NCBI GenBank assembly: GCA_043766985.1
Contig: JAYUHM010000255.1
Location: 1-46,323 of the forward strand
Length of the DNA: 46,323 bases
Direction: 5' to 3'
Source: JAAFIP01 sp043766985
GTDB taxonomy: Bacteria; Pseudomonadota; Gammaproteobacteria; Burkholderiales; Burkholderiaceae_C
Part shown: one piece after another, positions 1 to 10,300 of the stretch
Numbering within the stretch: the first letter of the stretch is position 1
Layout of the letters: every line of letters begins with the position of its first letter
Notes under the pieces: model-generated
Seen by the model: only the letters and a program-made list of their open reading frames with translations
Told to the model about the DNA's origin: nothing
Database searches by the model: none
Made by a program: the position numbers and the translations under genes

Positions 1-2
1 AG

Positions 3-734
3 CACGCCAACCCCTGCGGCGTGGCCGTGGGGCTGGACGCGCTGGGTGCGTATTTAAAGGCCTTCAAGACCGATCCGACGTCAGCTTTCGGCGGTATCAT
101 CGCCCTGAACTGCAAGGTAGATGAGCGCACCGCGCTACAAATTTCAAAGCAATTTGTAGAAGTGCTGATGGCTCCCAGCTTCTCGCCCGAGGCGCTGGAA
201 GTTTTTAAAAGCAAAGCCAATGTGCGGATTCTGCAAATTGATTTGCCGCCTTCAGGCAACACCCGCAACACCATAGACATCAAGCGCGTCGGCTCAGGCC
301 TCTTGATGCAAACCGCCGACAACCATGAGTTGGCGCTAGAAGACCTCAAAGTCGTCAGCAAAACCCAGCCCACCCCCGCGCAATTGCAAGACCTGCTGTT
401 TGCCTGGACGGTGGCCAAATACGTCAAGTCGAACGCTATCGTGTTTTGTAAAGACGGGATGACGATGGGCGTAGGCGCAGGCCAGATGAGCCGCCTGGAC
501 TCCGCCCGCATCGCCAGTATCAAAGCCGGTCACGCCCATCTGTCACTTCAAGGCACAGCCGTGGCCAGCGACGCGTTCTTCCCCTTCCGCGATGGCCTGG
601 ACGTGGTGGTAGATGCAGGCGCCACTTGCATCATCCAACCCGGCGGCAGCATGCGTGACCCCGAGGTGATAGCCGCCGCCGACGAACGCGGCGTGGCCAT
701 GGTGTTTAGCGGCGTGCGGCACTTTAGGCACTGA
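3..734 (+). CDS. purH: Bifunctional purine biosynthesis protein PurH, C-terminal part (5' end outside window)
   Basis: This is the AICAR transformylase half of PurH, which formylates AICAR and then closes the ring to IMP in the last two steps of purine synthesis in the cytosol. The reading frame is open from the window edge and begins with HANPCGVA, the transformylase motif with its catalytic histidine. DPTSAFGGIIALN and the C-terminal run QPGGSMRDPEVI followed by MVFSGVRHFRH are typical of the family. About 243 residues are visible of a protein that is usually about 520-530 residues long, so the cyclohydrolase domain lies upstream of the window. The GTG at 21 is an internal valine, not a start. 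The gene converges on hemL across a 240-bp gap that holds two inverted copies of the AGCCCAATAG repeat. Confidence 0.96.
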   Translation, partial: HANPCGVAVGLDALGAYLKAFKTDPTSAFGGIIALNCKVDERTALQISKQFVEVLMAPSFSPEALEVFKSKANVRILQIDLPPSGNTRNTIDIKRVGSGLLMQTADNHELALEDLKVVSKTQPTPAQLQDLLFAWTVAKYVKSNAIVFCKDGMTMGVGAGQMSRLDSARIASIKAGHAHLSLQGTAVASDAFFPFRDGLDVVVDAGATCIIQPGGSMRDPEVIAAADERGVAMVFSGVRHFRH

Positions 735-761
735 TTGGCGGCTAGTGTTGAGGCCAAGCTT

Positions 762-803
762 GCTATTTAATTAATAGCTGCTTGTGCTATATTCTATTGG
801 GCT
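762..803 (-). repeat. Intergenic AGCCCAATAG repeat, copy 1
   Basis: Reverse-oriented copy of the ~42-bp family repeat, ending in CTATTGGGCT. Its left part, GCTATT-taatt-AATAGC, is a perfect small hairpin. It faces copy 2 at 919-960, so the pair forms a long inverted repeat between the convergent genes purH and hemL and could act in transcript ending. Confidence 0.85.
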
Positions 804-918
804 GAAAGCCTATTTCACTTGTATTTCTATCGTTTGATGTGGTTTTAGGCAGTACCTACAGCACGTGCAGCGCGAAGATATGCTGCAAACGCTACATTTA
901 TGAGGAAAATCAGGCTCA

Positions 919-960
919 AGCCCAATAGAATACAGCACGAGCAGCTACTAAAACTATAGC
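919..960 (+). repeat. Intergenic AGCCCAATAG repeat, copy 2
   Basis: Forward copy (AGCCCAATAGAATACAGCAC and on), just downstream of the hemL stop codon and inverted relative to copy 1. Confidence 0.85.
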
Positions 961-975
961 AAATGCAGTGGAGCG

Positions 976-2262
976 CTACAAACTGGCAAACACCTCTTTA
1001 GCCGCAGTCACGGTATCCGCCACATCCTGCGCACTGTGCGCCGCACTGACAAAGCCCGCTTCGTACAGGGCAGGTGCAAAGTACACGCCACGGTCCAGCA
1101 TGCCGTGGAAGAATTTGTTGAACATCGCGCTGTTGCTCTTCATCACTGCAGCGTAGTTTTGTGGCAGCTCTGGCAACAGCAAAAAGCCGAACATACCGCC
1201 CTGGTAGTCGGCACTCCACGGGATGCCTGCTGCGTGGGCAGCGCTGCGCAGACCGTCGGTTAAAGCCTGTGTGCGAGAGGACAATGCCTCGTAAAAGCCC
1301 GGTTTTTGAACTTCTTTTAGGGTGGCCAAACCGCAGGCAGTCGCTATCGGATTACCACTCAAAGTACCCGCTTGGTACACCGGGCCGAGGGGTGCCAATT
1401 GCTCCATCACCTTGCGCGACGCACCAAAGGCCGCCAGCGGCATGCCGCCACCAATCACTTTACCCAGCACCGTCATGTCGGGTGTGATGCCCAGCACCTG
1501 CTGCGCGCCGCCAAGGCCTACGCGAAAGCCAGTCATCACTTCGTCATACGCCAAGAGTGCACCGTGCTCGGTACACAGGTCGCGGCAGCGTTTGGCAAAG
1601 GCGGCGCTGGAGCGGATGAAGTTCATGTTGCCTGCAATGGCCTCGACCATCAAACACGCGATATCTTTGCCGTGCAGAGCGAAGCATTCTTCCAGTTGCG
1701 GGATGTTGTTGAACTCCAAAACCAGCGTGTGCTGCACCGCCTCGGGTGGCACGCCGCCGCTGCTGGGGTTGCCAAAGGTGGCCAGGCCTGAGCCTGCTTT
1801 GACCAACAGCGCATCGGAGTGGCCGTGGTAGCAGCCTTCAAATTTAATGATTTTGTTGCGGCCCGTGGCGCCGCGCGCCAGGCGGATGGCGCTCATGCCC
1901 GCTTCGGTACCCGAGCTAACCAGGCGCACCATCTCCATTGACGGCACCAGCTTGACCAGTTCTTCGGCCAGCTCAACTTCACGCTCAGTGGGGGCGCCGT
2001 AGGAGAAGCCTTCTAACACCGCCCTTTGTACCGCCTCGACCACCGCAGGGTGACCGTGGCCCAGGATCATCGGGCCCCACGAGCCAATGTAGTCGATGTA
2101 TTTCTTGCCGTTGGCGTCCCAAAAGTAAGCGCCTTGCGCGCGTTGTACAAAACGTGGCGTACCGCCCACAGCCTTGAAGGCTCGCACGGGCGAATTAACG
2201 CCACCGGGGATAACGGATTGCGCACGGTTAAAAAGGGCTTGGTTGCGGTCTGGCGTGGTCAT
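976..2262 (-). CDS. hemL: Glutamate-1-semialdehyde 2,1-aminomutase
   Basis: HemL is a PLP enzyme that converts glutamate-1-semialdehyde to 5-aminolevulinate, the precursor of haem and other tetrapyrroles. The protein has 428 residues, a normal length. Its N-terminus contains the family signature NRAQSVIPGGVNSPVRAF. YDEVMTGFRVG (residues 239-249) leads to the PLP-binding lysine in VLGKVIGGGMPL (Lys268). I chose the ATG at 2262 because the open frame upstream of it is not HemL-like and overlaps thiD. The thiD stop codon lies 49 bp upstream on the same strand, so the two genes are probably co-transcribed. The long plus-strand frames across this gene are shadows. Confidence 0.96.
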   Translation of the reverse strand: MTTPDRNQALFNRAQSVIPGGVNSPVRAFKAVGGTPRFVQRAQGAYFWDANGKKYIDYIGSWGPMILGHGHPAVVEAVQRAVLEGFSYGAPTEREVELAEELVKLVPSMEMVRLVSSGTEAGMSAIRLARGATGRNKIIKFEGCYHGHSDALLVKAGSGLATFGNPSSGGVPPEAVQHTLVLEFNNIPQLEECFALHGKDIACLMVEAIAGNMNFIRSSAAFAKRCRDLCTEHGALLAYDEVMTGFRVGLGGAQQVLGITPDMTVLGKVIGGGMPLAAFGASRKVMEQLAPLGPVYQAGTLSGNPIATACGLATLKEVQKPGFYEALSSRTQALTDGLRSAAHAAGIPWSADYQGGMFGFLLLPELPQNYAAVMKSNSAMFNKFFHGMLDRGVYFAPALYEAGFVSAAHSAQDVADTVTAAKEVFASL

Positions 2263-2311
2263 GAAAAATCGGTTGCTAGTATGAGGGTGAGGTTTTACTG
2301 TGAAGTGGGGG

Positions 2312-3262
2312 TCAGTGCTTGGTGTCAGATGTGGGCATGTCCAGCGTTTGCAGCATGCGCATCTCTTCGTCGGACAGCGGAGCTTCTTGCTCGTCGGGTT
2401 GGGCCCAGAACATGCGGTCGGGCACGACATGGCCCATGCCGGGTCTAAATCCCGCGTCCAGGCTGCGGTCTAAAAACACCAGCGCTTCTTTGGTGGCCGC
2501 TACCAAGTCATCGCCATTGGCCAGCAGGGCGGCCAACGCGGCCGACAATGTCTCGCCAGCACCGATAAACGTGGCCTCAAAGCGCTCAAATTTCTCACCC
2601 CCCAGCACCGTCTCGGGCGTCGTGAGCACGTTGTCGATGTACTGGTCGGGCAGGGGAATGCCGGTCACCAAGGTGTAGGGGACGCCATGCTCGGCAGCCG
2701 CCTTGGCCAGGTCGCGGGCGCTGGGGCTGCGCTCGCTGCTCCAGTCGGGTAGCAGCCATCGCCACAGGGTACTGTGGTTTCCTACCAACACTGTGATTTG
2801 CGGCATAAGCAGCTCGGTGAAGGCGTCCAAGTAGCTTTCAATCTCGGCATCGGCCCACCACGACAGGCTGGGCATATAGGCAATGATGGGCACGTCGTCG
2901 TAGTCAGCGGCGATTTCGGCCACCTTGGTAATGGTCTCGGGTGAGCCCAAAAATCCGACCTTGATGGTTTGTACTGACACGTCCTCCAGCACGGCGCGGG
3001 CTTGGCTTTCTACCGCGTCATCGTCGAGGGCGAAGTACTCCAAAATCTCGGTAGTGTCGCGCACATAGACGCCCGTGGTGACGGGCATGGGGTGTGCGCC
3101 CACACACGCGATAGCCAGCACGTCTGCAGCCAAACCAGAGGCGCCACTGGGGTCGCTGGCGTTAAAAACCAGCACGCAAGCGGTGGATGCTTCGTCTTCA
3201 GTTTCAGCCGCGGGAATATTTAGCAAGCTGTCAAATGGGTTGGTAGGGGGTGGGTTTGCCAT
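2312..3262 (-). CDS. thiD: ThiD-family hydroxymethylpyrimidine/phosphomethylpyrimidine kinase
   Basis: Ribokinase-fold kinase of about 316 residues. ThiD phosphorylates the pyrimidine moiety of thiamine twice, from HMP to HMP-PP. The N-terminal motif NASDPSGASGLAADVLA (residues 34-50) matches the family's S-D-x-S-G-G-A-G-I-Q-A-D motif, with SG replacing GG. A later GAGETLSAALAALLANG stands where the family has its GTGCTLSAAIAA anion-hole motif. The start MANPPP at 3262 is preferred over upstream frame extension. About 20 C-terminal residues (LSDEEMRMLQTLDMP) look like a lineage-specific tail. Divergent motifs leave room for a related kinase activity, but the family is secure. It is divergent from the rubredoxin gene and upstream of hemL. 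Confidence 0.8.
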   Translation of the reverse strand: MANPPPTNPFDSLLNIPAAETEDEASTACVLVFNASDPSGASGLAADVLAIACVGAHPMPVTTGVYVRDTTEILEYFALDDDAVESQARAVLEDVSVQTIKVGFLGSPETITKVAEIAADYDDVPIIAYMPSLSWWADAEIESYLDAFTELLMPQITVLVGNHSTLWRWLLPDWSSERSPSARDLAKAAAEHGVPYTLVTGIPLPDQYIDNVLTTPETVLGGEKFERFEATFIGAGETLSAALAALLANGDDLVAATKEALVFLDRSLDAGFRPGMGHVVPDRMFWAQPDEQEAPLSDEEMRMLQTLDMPTSDTKH

Positions 3263-3354
3263 GAACGGGCCAATCGGCCAAAAATTACAAAAACTACTCT
3301 GCGGTCGATACAATCTCCCATTCTATCTAATGACTATATTTAAGACCTAATACC

Positions 3355-3531
3355 GTGAGTGAAAACAATAAAACTTGGATGTGTTTAATCTGTGGTTGGA
3401 TATATGACGAGGCCACTGGCGCGCCAGACCATGGCATAGCCGCCGGCACGCCATGGGCCCAAGTGCCCATGAACTGGACCTGCCCAGAGTGCGGTGCGCG
3501 CAAAGAAGACTTTGAGATGGTACAGATTTGA
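3355..3531 (+). CDS. Rubredoxin
   Basis: A 58-residue protein starting at GTG 3355. It has the two zinc-ribbon-like iron knuckles of rubredoxin, CLICGWIYD near residue 10 and CPECGARKEDFEM near residue 43. The four cysteines hold one iron, which carries single electrons between reductases and acceptors in the cytosol. A methionine in the family-typical MSENNKTWMC start supports the GTG. The gene sits between divergent thiD and the pilG cluster, a common arrangement in betaproteobacteria, and may be transcribed with pilG, which begins 67 bp downstream. The electron-transfer partner cannot be told from the sequence. Confidence 0.93.
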   Translation: MSENNKTWMCLICGWIYDEATGAPDHGIAAGTPWAQVPMNWTCPECGARKEDFEMVQI

Positions 3532-3598
3532 GTTAACCTTGCGTGAACGAGCTGTTACATATGCAAAACCATTGTCGACCAAAACCTAGGAGTAAGCT

Positions 3599-3994
3599 TT
3601 GAGCGTAGCCCCGTCTGGATACAAAGTGCTGGTCATCGACGACAGCAACACCATCCGCCGTAGTGCAGAAATCTTTCTCAAGCAGGGTGGCCATGACGTG
3701 ATGCTGGCAGAAGATGGCTTCGACGCCTTGTCAAAAGTCAACGATTACCTGCCGCATTTGATTTTTTGCGACATTTTGATGCCCCGTTTGGACGGATACC
3801 AAACCTGCGCCATCATCAAACGCAATGAAAAATTCGCGAACACGCCTATCGTCATGCTGTCATCGAAGGACGGCGTGTTTGATAAAGCCCGAGGGCGCAT
3901 GGTAGGCAGCCAGGAGTACCTGACCAAGCCATTTACCAAAGACCAGTTATTACAGGCCGTCAAGCAGTTTGGCTCGGCAGTTCAAGGAGTTTAG
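3599..3994 (+). CDS. pilG: Type IV pilus response regulator PilG
   Basis: Single-domain CheY-like receiver of 131 residues. The acidic pocket is IDDS (residues 13-16), the phosphorylated aspartate is Asp58 in FCDILMPRLDG, and the switch lysine is in LTKPFT. PilG is the regulator in the Pil-Chp pathway that receives phosphate from ChpA and controls pilus extension and twitching. The start is TTG at 3599, with a good Shine-Dalgarno TAGGAG six bases upstream, and no ATG or GTG fits better. The pilH start lies 2 bp after the stop, so the two are tightly co-transcribed. Confidence 0.92.
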   Translation: MSVAPSGYKVLVIDDSNTIRRSAEIFLKQGGHDVMLAEDGFDALSKVNDYLPHLIFCDILMPRLDGYQTCAIIKRNEKFANTPIVMLSSKDGVFDKARGRMVGSQEYLTKPFTKDQLLQAVKQFGSAVQGV

Positions 3995-3996
3995 TT

Positions 3997-4362
3997 ATGG
4001 CCATTCACAACGTTTTAGTAGTCGACGATTCGAAAACCGAAATCATGTTCATGACCGATTTGCTGGTCAAACACGGTTTTACCGTGCGCAGCGCCGAAAA
4101 TGCCGAGGATGCGTTTCGCAAATTGGCCGAAGAAAAGCCCGATCTCATTTTGATGGACGTGGTGATGCCTGGCCAAAACGGTTTTCAGCTGACCCGAGCC
4201 ATCTCACGCGACCCCCAGTTTTCCGACGTGCCCATCATCATGTGTACCAGTAAAAACCAGGAAACCGACCGTGTTTGGGGCATGCGCCAAGGGGCGCGTG
4301 ACTACATCACCAAACCGGTGGACGCGGCAGAGTTGATGGCCAAGATCAAGGCCCTGGGTTAA
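3997..4362 (+). CDS. pilH: Type IV pilus response regulator PilH
   Basis: Second stand-alone receiver, 121 residues. VVDDSKTE is at residues 8-15, the phospho-acceptor is Asp54 in LMDVVMPGQNGFQ, and the lysine is in ITKPVD. PilH is the partner regulator of PilG in the Pil-Chp system and is thought to act on pilus retraction or as a phosphate sink. PilH proteins typically carry the MPGQNGFQLTR stretch seen here, which separates it from PilG. The gene follows pilG with a 2-bp gap and precedes pilI by 44 bp. Confidence 0.92.
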   Translation: MAIHNVLVVDDSKTEIMFMTDLLVKHGFTVRSAENAEDAFRKLAEEKPDLILMDVVMPGQNGFQLTRAISRDPQFSDVPIIMCTSKNQETDRVWGMRQGARDYITKPVDAAELMAKIKALG

Positions 4363-4406
4363 TTAGCCGCATCGCCGCCTAGCGCCCGAAAGAAAGAACT
4401 CCCTTA

Positions 4407-4946
4407 ATGGCTATCCGCAACCGCCAAGCCCTTCGAGATTTGCAAACCCGCCTTGCAGCCAGGCTACAGCAAGCGCGCACCGAAGGGGTAGCCGCAGGTT
4501 GGCTGGCAGTAGAGTCAGCCGGGCGTTCTTTGCTGCTTCCCCTGGCGCAGTCGGGCGAGATATTTCCGCTGGCCACGGTGCAAACCGTGCCCTACACCCA
4601 GTATTGGTTTTTAGGGGTTGCCAACTTGCGTGGTGGCCTGTTCGGCGTGGTGGATTTTGCCAGTTTTGTTACCGGGCAAATGCCCATGCGGCGCACCGAC
4701 TCGGCGCGTGAGCAGGCCCGTTTGGTGGCCTTAAACCCCGCCCTAGAGATTAACTGCGCCATTTTGGTCGACCGTCTGGGCGGCCTGCGCAACACCGACG
4801 ATTTTGTATCACGCGTAGAAATGGCTGGCGACGCACCGGCCTTCTTTGCCGGTACCTTTACGGACCGCAATGGCAAGCAATGGCATGAGATCAATTTGCA
4901 AGCCATGGCCGGCCAATCAGATTTTCTGACCATCGCGGTGACCTGA
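4407..4946 (+). CDS. pilI: CheW-like adaptor PilI
   Basis: A 179-residue CheW-fold adaptor that couples the PilJ receptor to the ChpA kinase in the membrane-bound twitching-motility array. The central stretch VPYTQYWFLGVANLRGGLFG is the family's characteristic VP-x-T-P-x-W-F-x-G-V-x-N-x-R-G region. The end of the protein is less conserved. Position in the order pilG-pilH-pilI-pilJ-chpA supports the name. Confidence 0.9.
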   Translation: MAIRNRQALRDLQTRLAARLQQARTEGVAAGWLAVESAGRSLLLPLAQSGEIFPLATVQTVPYTQYWFLGVANLRGGLFGVVDFASFVTGQMPMRRTDSAREQARLVALNPALEINCAILVDRLGGLRNTDDFVSRVEMAGDAPAFFAGTFTDRNGKQWHEINLQAMAGQSDFLTIAVT

Positions 4947-5023
4947 CCCCAACGCATTCGCAGCCGCCTTGTCCCAGCCCAATTTTTCCACACTAGCGCG
5001 ACCTCTTCCAAAAGGCCCACACT

Positions 5024-7315
5024 ATGTCAGCATCTAACCGTTTCTCCCGTCTTTTCAAGCCCAACGCGCAATCGGACGAACCGTCGTTTATGCCTGAGCC
5101 CAGCATCAACCCCGATGGTGCCATGTCAATGGATCTGACCGGCAGCTTCATGTCTGCAGATATGGGTCGCGGCGGCGAGACACAGCGCGGCGACGTGTAC
5201 GCCGCCAACATGCTTGGCGATGGCGCCAGCGGCGCGGTTCAAAGCGCCGATCAAGTCTCTGTGCCGTTGCTGGGAACCCGCACTATTGCCCAGCATCAGC
5301 GCATCCTGTCCTTCATTTTGATCGCCGCCTTGATCCTGCTGGCTTTGATCACGTTCATTGCCTTGAACCAGGCTAGCAAGGTGGCGCGTGACGTTGCGGC
5401 CACAGGCGACTCGGCTACGCAGTCACAGCGCTTGGCTAAATCAGTCTCGCAGGCCTTGGTGGGCAGTGCCCAGGCTTTTCCCGACGTGCGCGAAAGCTCT
5501 GACGTGCTGGCCAAAAACCTGCGCGCACTAAAAAGTGGCGACGATAATTTGCGATTGACGGCAGTCAGTGCAAACCTGCAAGTAGACGTAGACAAATTGC
5601 TGCCTCTGGTTGACCGGGCCGAGAAAAATGCCAAGACGGTGATGGACCAACAAAAGATTTTGACCCAGGTAGGCAGCGCATTGCGCGCCATTAACCGCCA
5701 GTCGTCTGATTTGCTGGAAGTGGCCGAAACCATCTCCTCGCTCAAGCTACAGCAAAACGCGCCAGCGGCAGAAATTTCTGCATCGGGCCAGTTGGTCATG
5801 TTGACCCAGCGTATTGGTAAGTCAGCCAACGAATTTTTGACCATGGAGGGCGTGAGCCCTGAGGCGGTTTTCTTGCTGGGTAAAGACTTGAATTCATTCA
5901 AGGAAATTGCCCAAGGTTTGCTGGACGGTAGCCCTGAGCTGCGCCTTGGCGCCTCCAGGGATGCGCAAACCCGCGAGCGTTTGGATGCGCTGCTTAAGTT
6001 GTATGAGCAAACCCGTGGCCAAGCGGGTGCTATTTTGGGTAACTTGCAGGGCTTGGTGTCGGCACGCGAGGCGCAGTCGTCCATCATTGCGGACAGCGAG
6101 CCGATGCGCCGCCAGCTAGAAGACCTGCAAGGCAAGCTGGCCAGTGAATCCGGGCTGGGCGCTTTGGCCCTGGCGGGATTGATTTTGGCGGGTCTGTCAG
6201 CTGTGGCATCTGCTGCTGGTTTGGCCTATGTGCAGTTGCAAGAAAGTCGTAAACGCCAAGGCGTTGCCGAAGGCCAGCGTCTGTTGGCTGAGGGCCAAGA
6301 GCAAGAGGCCAAGCGCGTGAACGACGCCAACCAGGCCGCTATTTTGCGGCTGATGAACGAACTGCAGTCGGTCGCTGAGGGCGATTTAACGCAAGAAGCC
6401 ACGGTGACTGAAGACATTACCGGCGCTATTGCCGACTCGGTGAACTATACGGTGGAAGAATTACGCTCTCTGGTGGGCAACGTGCAAAACACGGCAACCC
6501 GTGTGGCGCAGACGACGGCGGCAGTGGAGGGCACGTCCACCGAGCTGCTGGCAGCTTCTACCGAGCAGTTGCGCGAGATTCGCGAAACCGGTCAGTCGGT
6601 GCTGGACATGGCCGGCCGCATTAACCAGGTGTCTGCCCAGGCGCAAGAGTCTGCAACGGTGGCGCGTCAGTCACTGATTGCCGCCGAGTCGGGTCTGGCG
6701 GCTGTGCAAAACGCCATCGGCGGTATGAACTCTATCCGCGATCAAATTCAGGACACGTCCAAGCGTATTAAGCGACTGGGCGAATCGTCCCAGGAGATTG
6801 GTGAAATTACCGAGCTGATTTCTGACATTACAGAGCAAACCAACGTGTTGGCATTGAATGCGGCCATTCAAGCGGCATCCGCTGGTGAAGCTGGTCGAGG
6901 CTTCTCGGTAGTGGCCGAAGAGGTGCAGCGACTGGCTGAGCGTTCAGGCGATGCTACCAAACAGATCGCGGCGCTGGTGAAGACCATTCAAACCGACACG
7001 CAAGATGCGGTGGCCGCTATGGAGCGCTCCACGCAGGGTGTGGTGGAAGGTGCCAAGCTGTCCGACAGCGCCGGTACGGCACTGTCGGAGATTGACGCGG
7101 TGTCACGCAAGCTGGCTGACCTGATTGAACAGATTTCGCAGTCTGCCGCGCGTGAAGCCGATTCAGCCAACGTGGTGGCCGGTAACATTCAGCACATTTT
7201 TGCGGTGACCGAGCAAACGGGTGAAGGTACGCGCTCTACAGCGCAACAGGTGCGCGAGTTGAGCCGCATGGCGGAAGAGCTGCGCCAGTCAGTGTCGCGA
7301 TTCAAAATCGGCTAA
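5024..7315 (+). CDS. pilJ: Type IV pilus methyl-accepting chemotaxis protein PilJ
   Basis: Inner-membrane chemoreceptor of the Pil-Chp system, 763 residues. A cytoplasmic N-terminal segment of about 90 residues is followed by a membrane helix at about 93-115 (FILIAALILLALITFIAL), then a periplasmic region with PilJ-type helical sensor domains. A second membrane helix lies at about 378-405, then a HAMP-like linker and a long coiled-coil signalling domain. The hairpin tip near residue 605 reads ITEQTNVLALNAAIQAAS and continues AGEAGRGFSVVAEEVQRL. The latter is the conserved contact site for CheW and kinase. AAIQAAS rather than AAIEAAR is usual for PilJ. The N-terminal extension before the first helix is longer than in the Pseudomonas protein. 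Confidence 0.93.
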   Translation: MSASNRFSRLFKPNAQSDEPSFMPEPSINPDGAMSMDLTGSFMSADMGRGGETQRGDVYAANMLGDGASGAVQSADQVSVPLLGTRTIAQHQRILSFILIAALILLALITFIALNQASKVARDVAATGDSATQSQRLAKSVSQALVGSAQAFPDVRESSDVLAKNLRALKSGDDNLRLTAVSANLQVDVDKLLPLVDRAEKNAKTVMDQQKILTQVGSALRAINRQSSDLLEVAETISSLKLQQNAPAAEISASGQLVMLTQRIGKSANEFLTMEGVSPEAVFLLGKDLNSFKEIAQGLLDGSPELRLGASRDAQTRERLDALLKLYEQTRGQAGAILGNLQGLVSAREAQSSIIADSEPMRRQLEDLQGKLASESGLGALALAGLILAGLSAVASAAGLAYVQLQESRKRQGVAEGQRLLAEGQEQEAKRVNDANQAAILRLMNELQSVAEGDLTQEATVTEDITGAIADSVNYTVEELRSLVGNVQNTATRVAQTTAAVEGTSTELLAASTEQLREIRETGQSVLDMAGRINQVSAQAQESATVARQSLIAAESGLAAVQNAIGGMNSIRDQIQDTSKRIKRLGESSQEIGEITELISDITEQTNVLALNAAIQAASAGEAGRGFSVVAEEVQRLAERSGDATKQIAALVKTIQTDTQDAVAAMERSTQGVVEGAKLSDSAGTALSEIDAVSRKLADLIEQISQSAAREADSANVVAGNIQHIFAVTEQTGEGTRSTAQQVRELSRMAEELRQSVSRFKIG

Positions 7316-7371
7316 CCGCAACGAGGCCCGTACGGTGCAGCTGATGTACCAATCGGGTATTTAATACGAGG

Positions 7372-10300
7372 ATGAGAGCGCTGTTATCCATGCAAAATCT
7401 AGATACCGCCACCGCCGCATCAGGACTTGATGTTGCGGACAATGACCTGGGCCCTTTGGCGTGGGTGTTGGATGAACTGCGCAAGTCGCTTGACACAGCT
7501 ACCAAGGCTTTGCGCCGCTACGCGCGTGATGCGGAACTGGCGCGTGGCTCCGATTTAGCCACCGTTGACTCTGGTCAATTGCGTATTTCTCGCCAGCAGC
7601 TGCATCAGGCTGTAGGTGCGCTGGAGATGGTGGGCTTTACCGGGCCTGCGACAGTGCTGCGCAGCATGGAAAGCGCAGTACAAAGGTTTGTTACCCGGCC
7701 TGATCTGTGTACCGAAGCTGCCGCGATAAAAATTGAGCGCGCCAGCTTTGCATTAACAGGCTATTTGGAGACCTTGCTGTCGGGCAAAACCCAGTCGCCG
7801 GTGGCGCTGTTTGTGCAGTATGCGCAAGTGCAAGACATAGCGGGTGCCTCGCGTGTGCACCCTGCTGACCTGTGGCCCTACGCTTGGCGCTGGACCAATG
7901 TGGCCGACACAGGCGCTACGCCTGCGGCCATTAACGCGGATACCCGCACCCAATTCGACAAAGCGGCTTTGATGGTCATCAAAGCGTTTGACGCGCCAGC
8001 AGCCGGTGATCTGGCCAAGCTCTGCGCCGCTATTGCAGCGCCCGCAGGACAAGCCGTTGACCGGCAATTTACTATTTTCTGGCGCATTGCAGCGGGCTTT
8101 TTTGAAGCCATAGCCATCAACAGCCTGGTCGGCGATGTGTACGTGAAGCGCACCGTCTCGCGCATTTTGATCCAGCTTGCCAGCCATACCAAAGGCGACA
8201 TGACGGTGTCAGACCGTTTAGCCCAAGACCTGCTGTTCTTTTGCGCGCAAGCGCAGCCCCAGGGCATGGCGCCCTTATTGGGCGAAGTTCGCATGGCCTA
8301 TGGCTTGGCGGCGCATCCGCCCATCAGCTACACCACCTCGTCGTATGGTCAATTTGACCCTGCGCTGCTGGTGCAAGCGCGTAAGCGCATTACCACAGCC
8401 AAAGAATCCTGGTCTGGCTTGTCTGCGGGCGACATGGGCAAGCTCAGAGCGGTGCAAGACCAGTTTAGCCTGATCGTCGATTCGATCACCAAGCTGCTGC
8501 CCAGTGGCCAAACTTTGTCCGCCGCGCTGATGGGCGTGGCTGAGTCGGCTGCAAAAAGCGGTAAAGCGCCCGAGCCGGCCCTGGGCATGGAGGTGGCAAC
8601 GTCCATTCTCTATCTGGAAGCGGGTTTTGAAGATTTTGATCCCAATGACCCTGCACTGGCTGAACGCGTCAAGCACTTGGCAAGCCGTGTTGAGAACGCC
8701 CGGCAAGGGGCCACCAATCAGCCGCTAGAGCCGTGGATGGAAGAGCTCTATCGCCGCGTTAGCGACCGCCAGACCATGGGCAGTGTGGTCGGCGAGTTGA
8801 AAACCTCGTTGGGAGATCTGGAAAAATCACTGGACCAGTTCTTCCGCGATCCGCAAGACAAAACGGTGCTGGACAACGTACCGTCCCGTTTGGCGCAAAT
8901 GCGCGGCGTGCTGTCGGTGTTGGGGCTAGACCAAGCCGCGCAAACTGTGATGCGCATGCGCGACAGCGTAGAACAGATCATGGTCACCGAGGTGGACGAC
9001 GTGCGCGCCCGCGCCGCGGGTACCTTCGATAAGCTGGGCAATAATTTAGGTTCCCTGGGCTTTCTGATCGATATGCTGAGCTACCAGCCTGTATTGGCGA
9101 AGAAGCTATTTGTGTTTGACGAGGAAAGCGGCGAGCTCAAGCCTTTGATGGGCCGTGTCAGTACCCCGATACCGTTAACAGAGCGCCCGGCGCCAGTGCC
9201 TGCGGTGGCAGACGCCCAAGATTCGTCCAAGTCTTCGGGGGTGCTTGCCGCTGCCGCGGTAGCCGCTACAGCCGTTGCAGCCGCTAGCCTGCTGCTACCC
9301 GCTGCCACGCCCATACCGTTGCCGTTGCCTGCAACAGTCGAAGACGCTGCAGATGACGACGCCGAGCTGCTGGACATCTTCTTGGAAGAGGCGCGCGAAG
9401 TGATTGCCAATGGCCACGAGGCCGTGACCGCGCTAGAGTCGGACCCCAGCAACTTGGCTGATCTGACCACATTGCGCCGCGCGTTCCACACGCTCAAAGG
9501 CAGCTCGCGCATGGTGGGTTTGAACACATTTGGCGATGCCGGTTGGTCTTTGGAGCAAATGCTCAATGCCTGGTTGGCAGACCAAAAGCCCGCCGACGAC
9601 AGCCTGCGCAGTACCGCATCGGAAGGCCTGAGCGGCATGGCCCGGTGGGTCGAGGACATTGCGGCCGGTAAAGCGCAATCCTGGTCTGCCGCGCCCTTCC
9701 ACGCCAGTGCGGATTCGCTGCGGTTGCATGGTCTTTTCTTGCCGCTGCAACTGGGTGAGGTTGCTGACTCAGAATCACCGCAGGATGCACTGAACTTACT
9801 TGAAGTGCCGACGATGGCAAGCCTGGCAAGCGATGAGCTTGCGGCCACGCCCGCGCCAGTTGCGGCGGTGGTATCGCAGCCCACGGATATGGATTTTGCG
9901 TTTGATTTGTCGTTGCCTGAGCTGGAGGCTGTGCCGCCGCAAGTCCACCAGCCACAAGATGCCTTGCCCGAAGGGGCGCACGCGCCGTTTACGCTCGAGC
10001 TGCACGACCCGTCTACGGTGACGGTGGACGACGGATTGTCATTTGTCGATCTGGGAGAGCCCGGTGATCTGCCAGCAGCAGCCAGCGTGGACATTACCGA
10101 AGAAGAATTGGCAGACGAGTTTGCTGATATTTTTGGAGATGCCCCGGTTCCAGAACTTCCGGTAGTAGCGGCGCCCGACATACTGGCCAGCGACGACTTT
10201 GAGTTTGATATCGGCGACGACCTTGCTTTGCCCGCTGACGAGCTGGTCAGTGCCGACGAGTTTGCTGCGTTTGAGCGCGCCATGCAAGAGCAAGACGCAT

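Noticed and set aside
5296..6135. Minus-strand frame across pilJ
   Set aside because: Shadow of the chemoreceptor coding frame.
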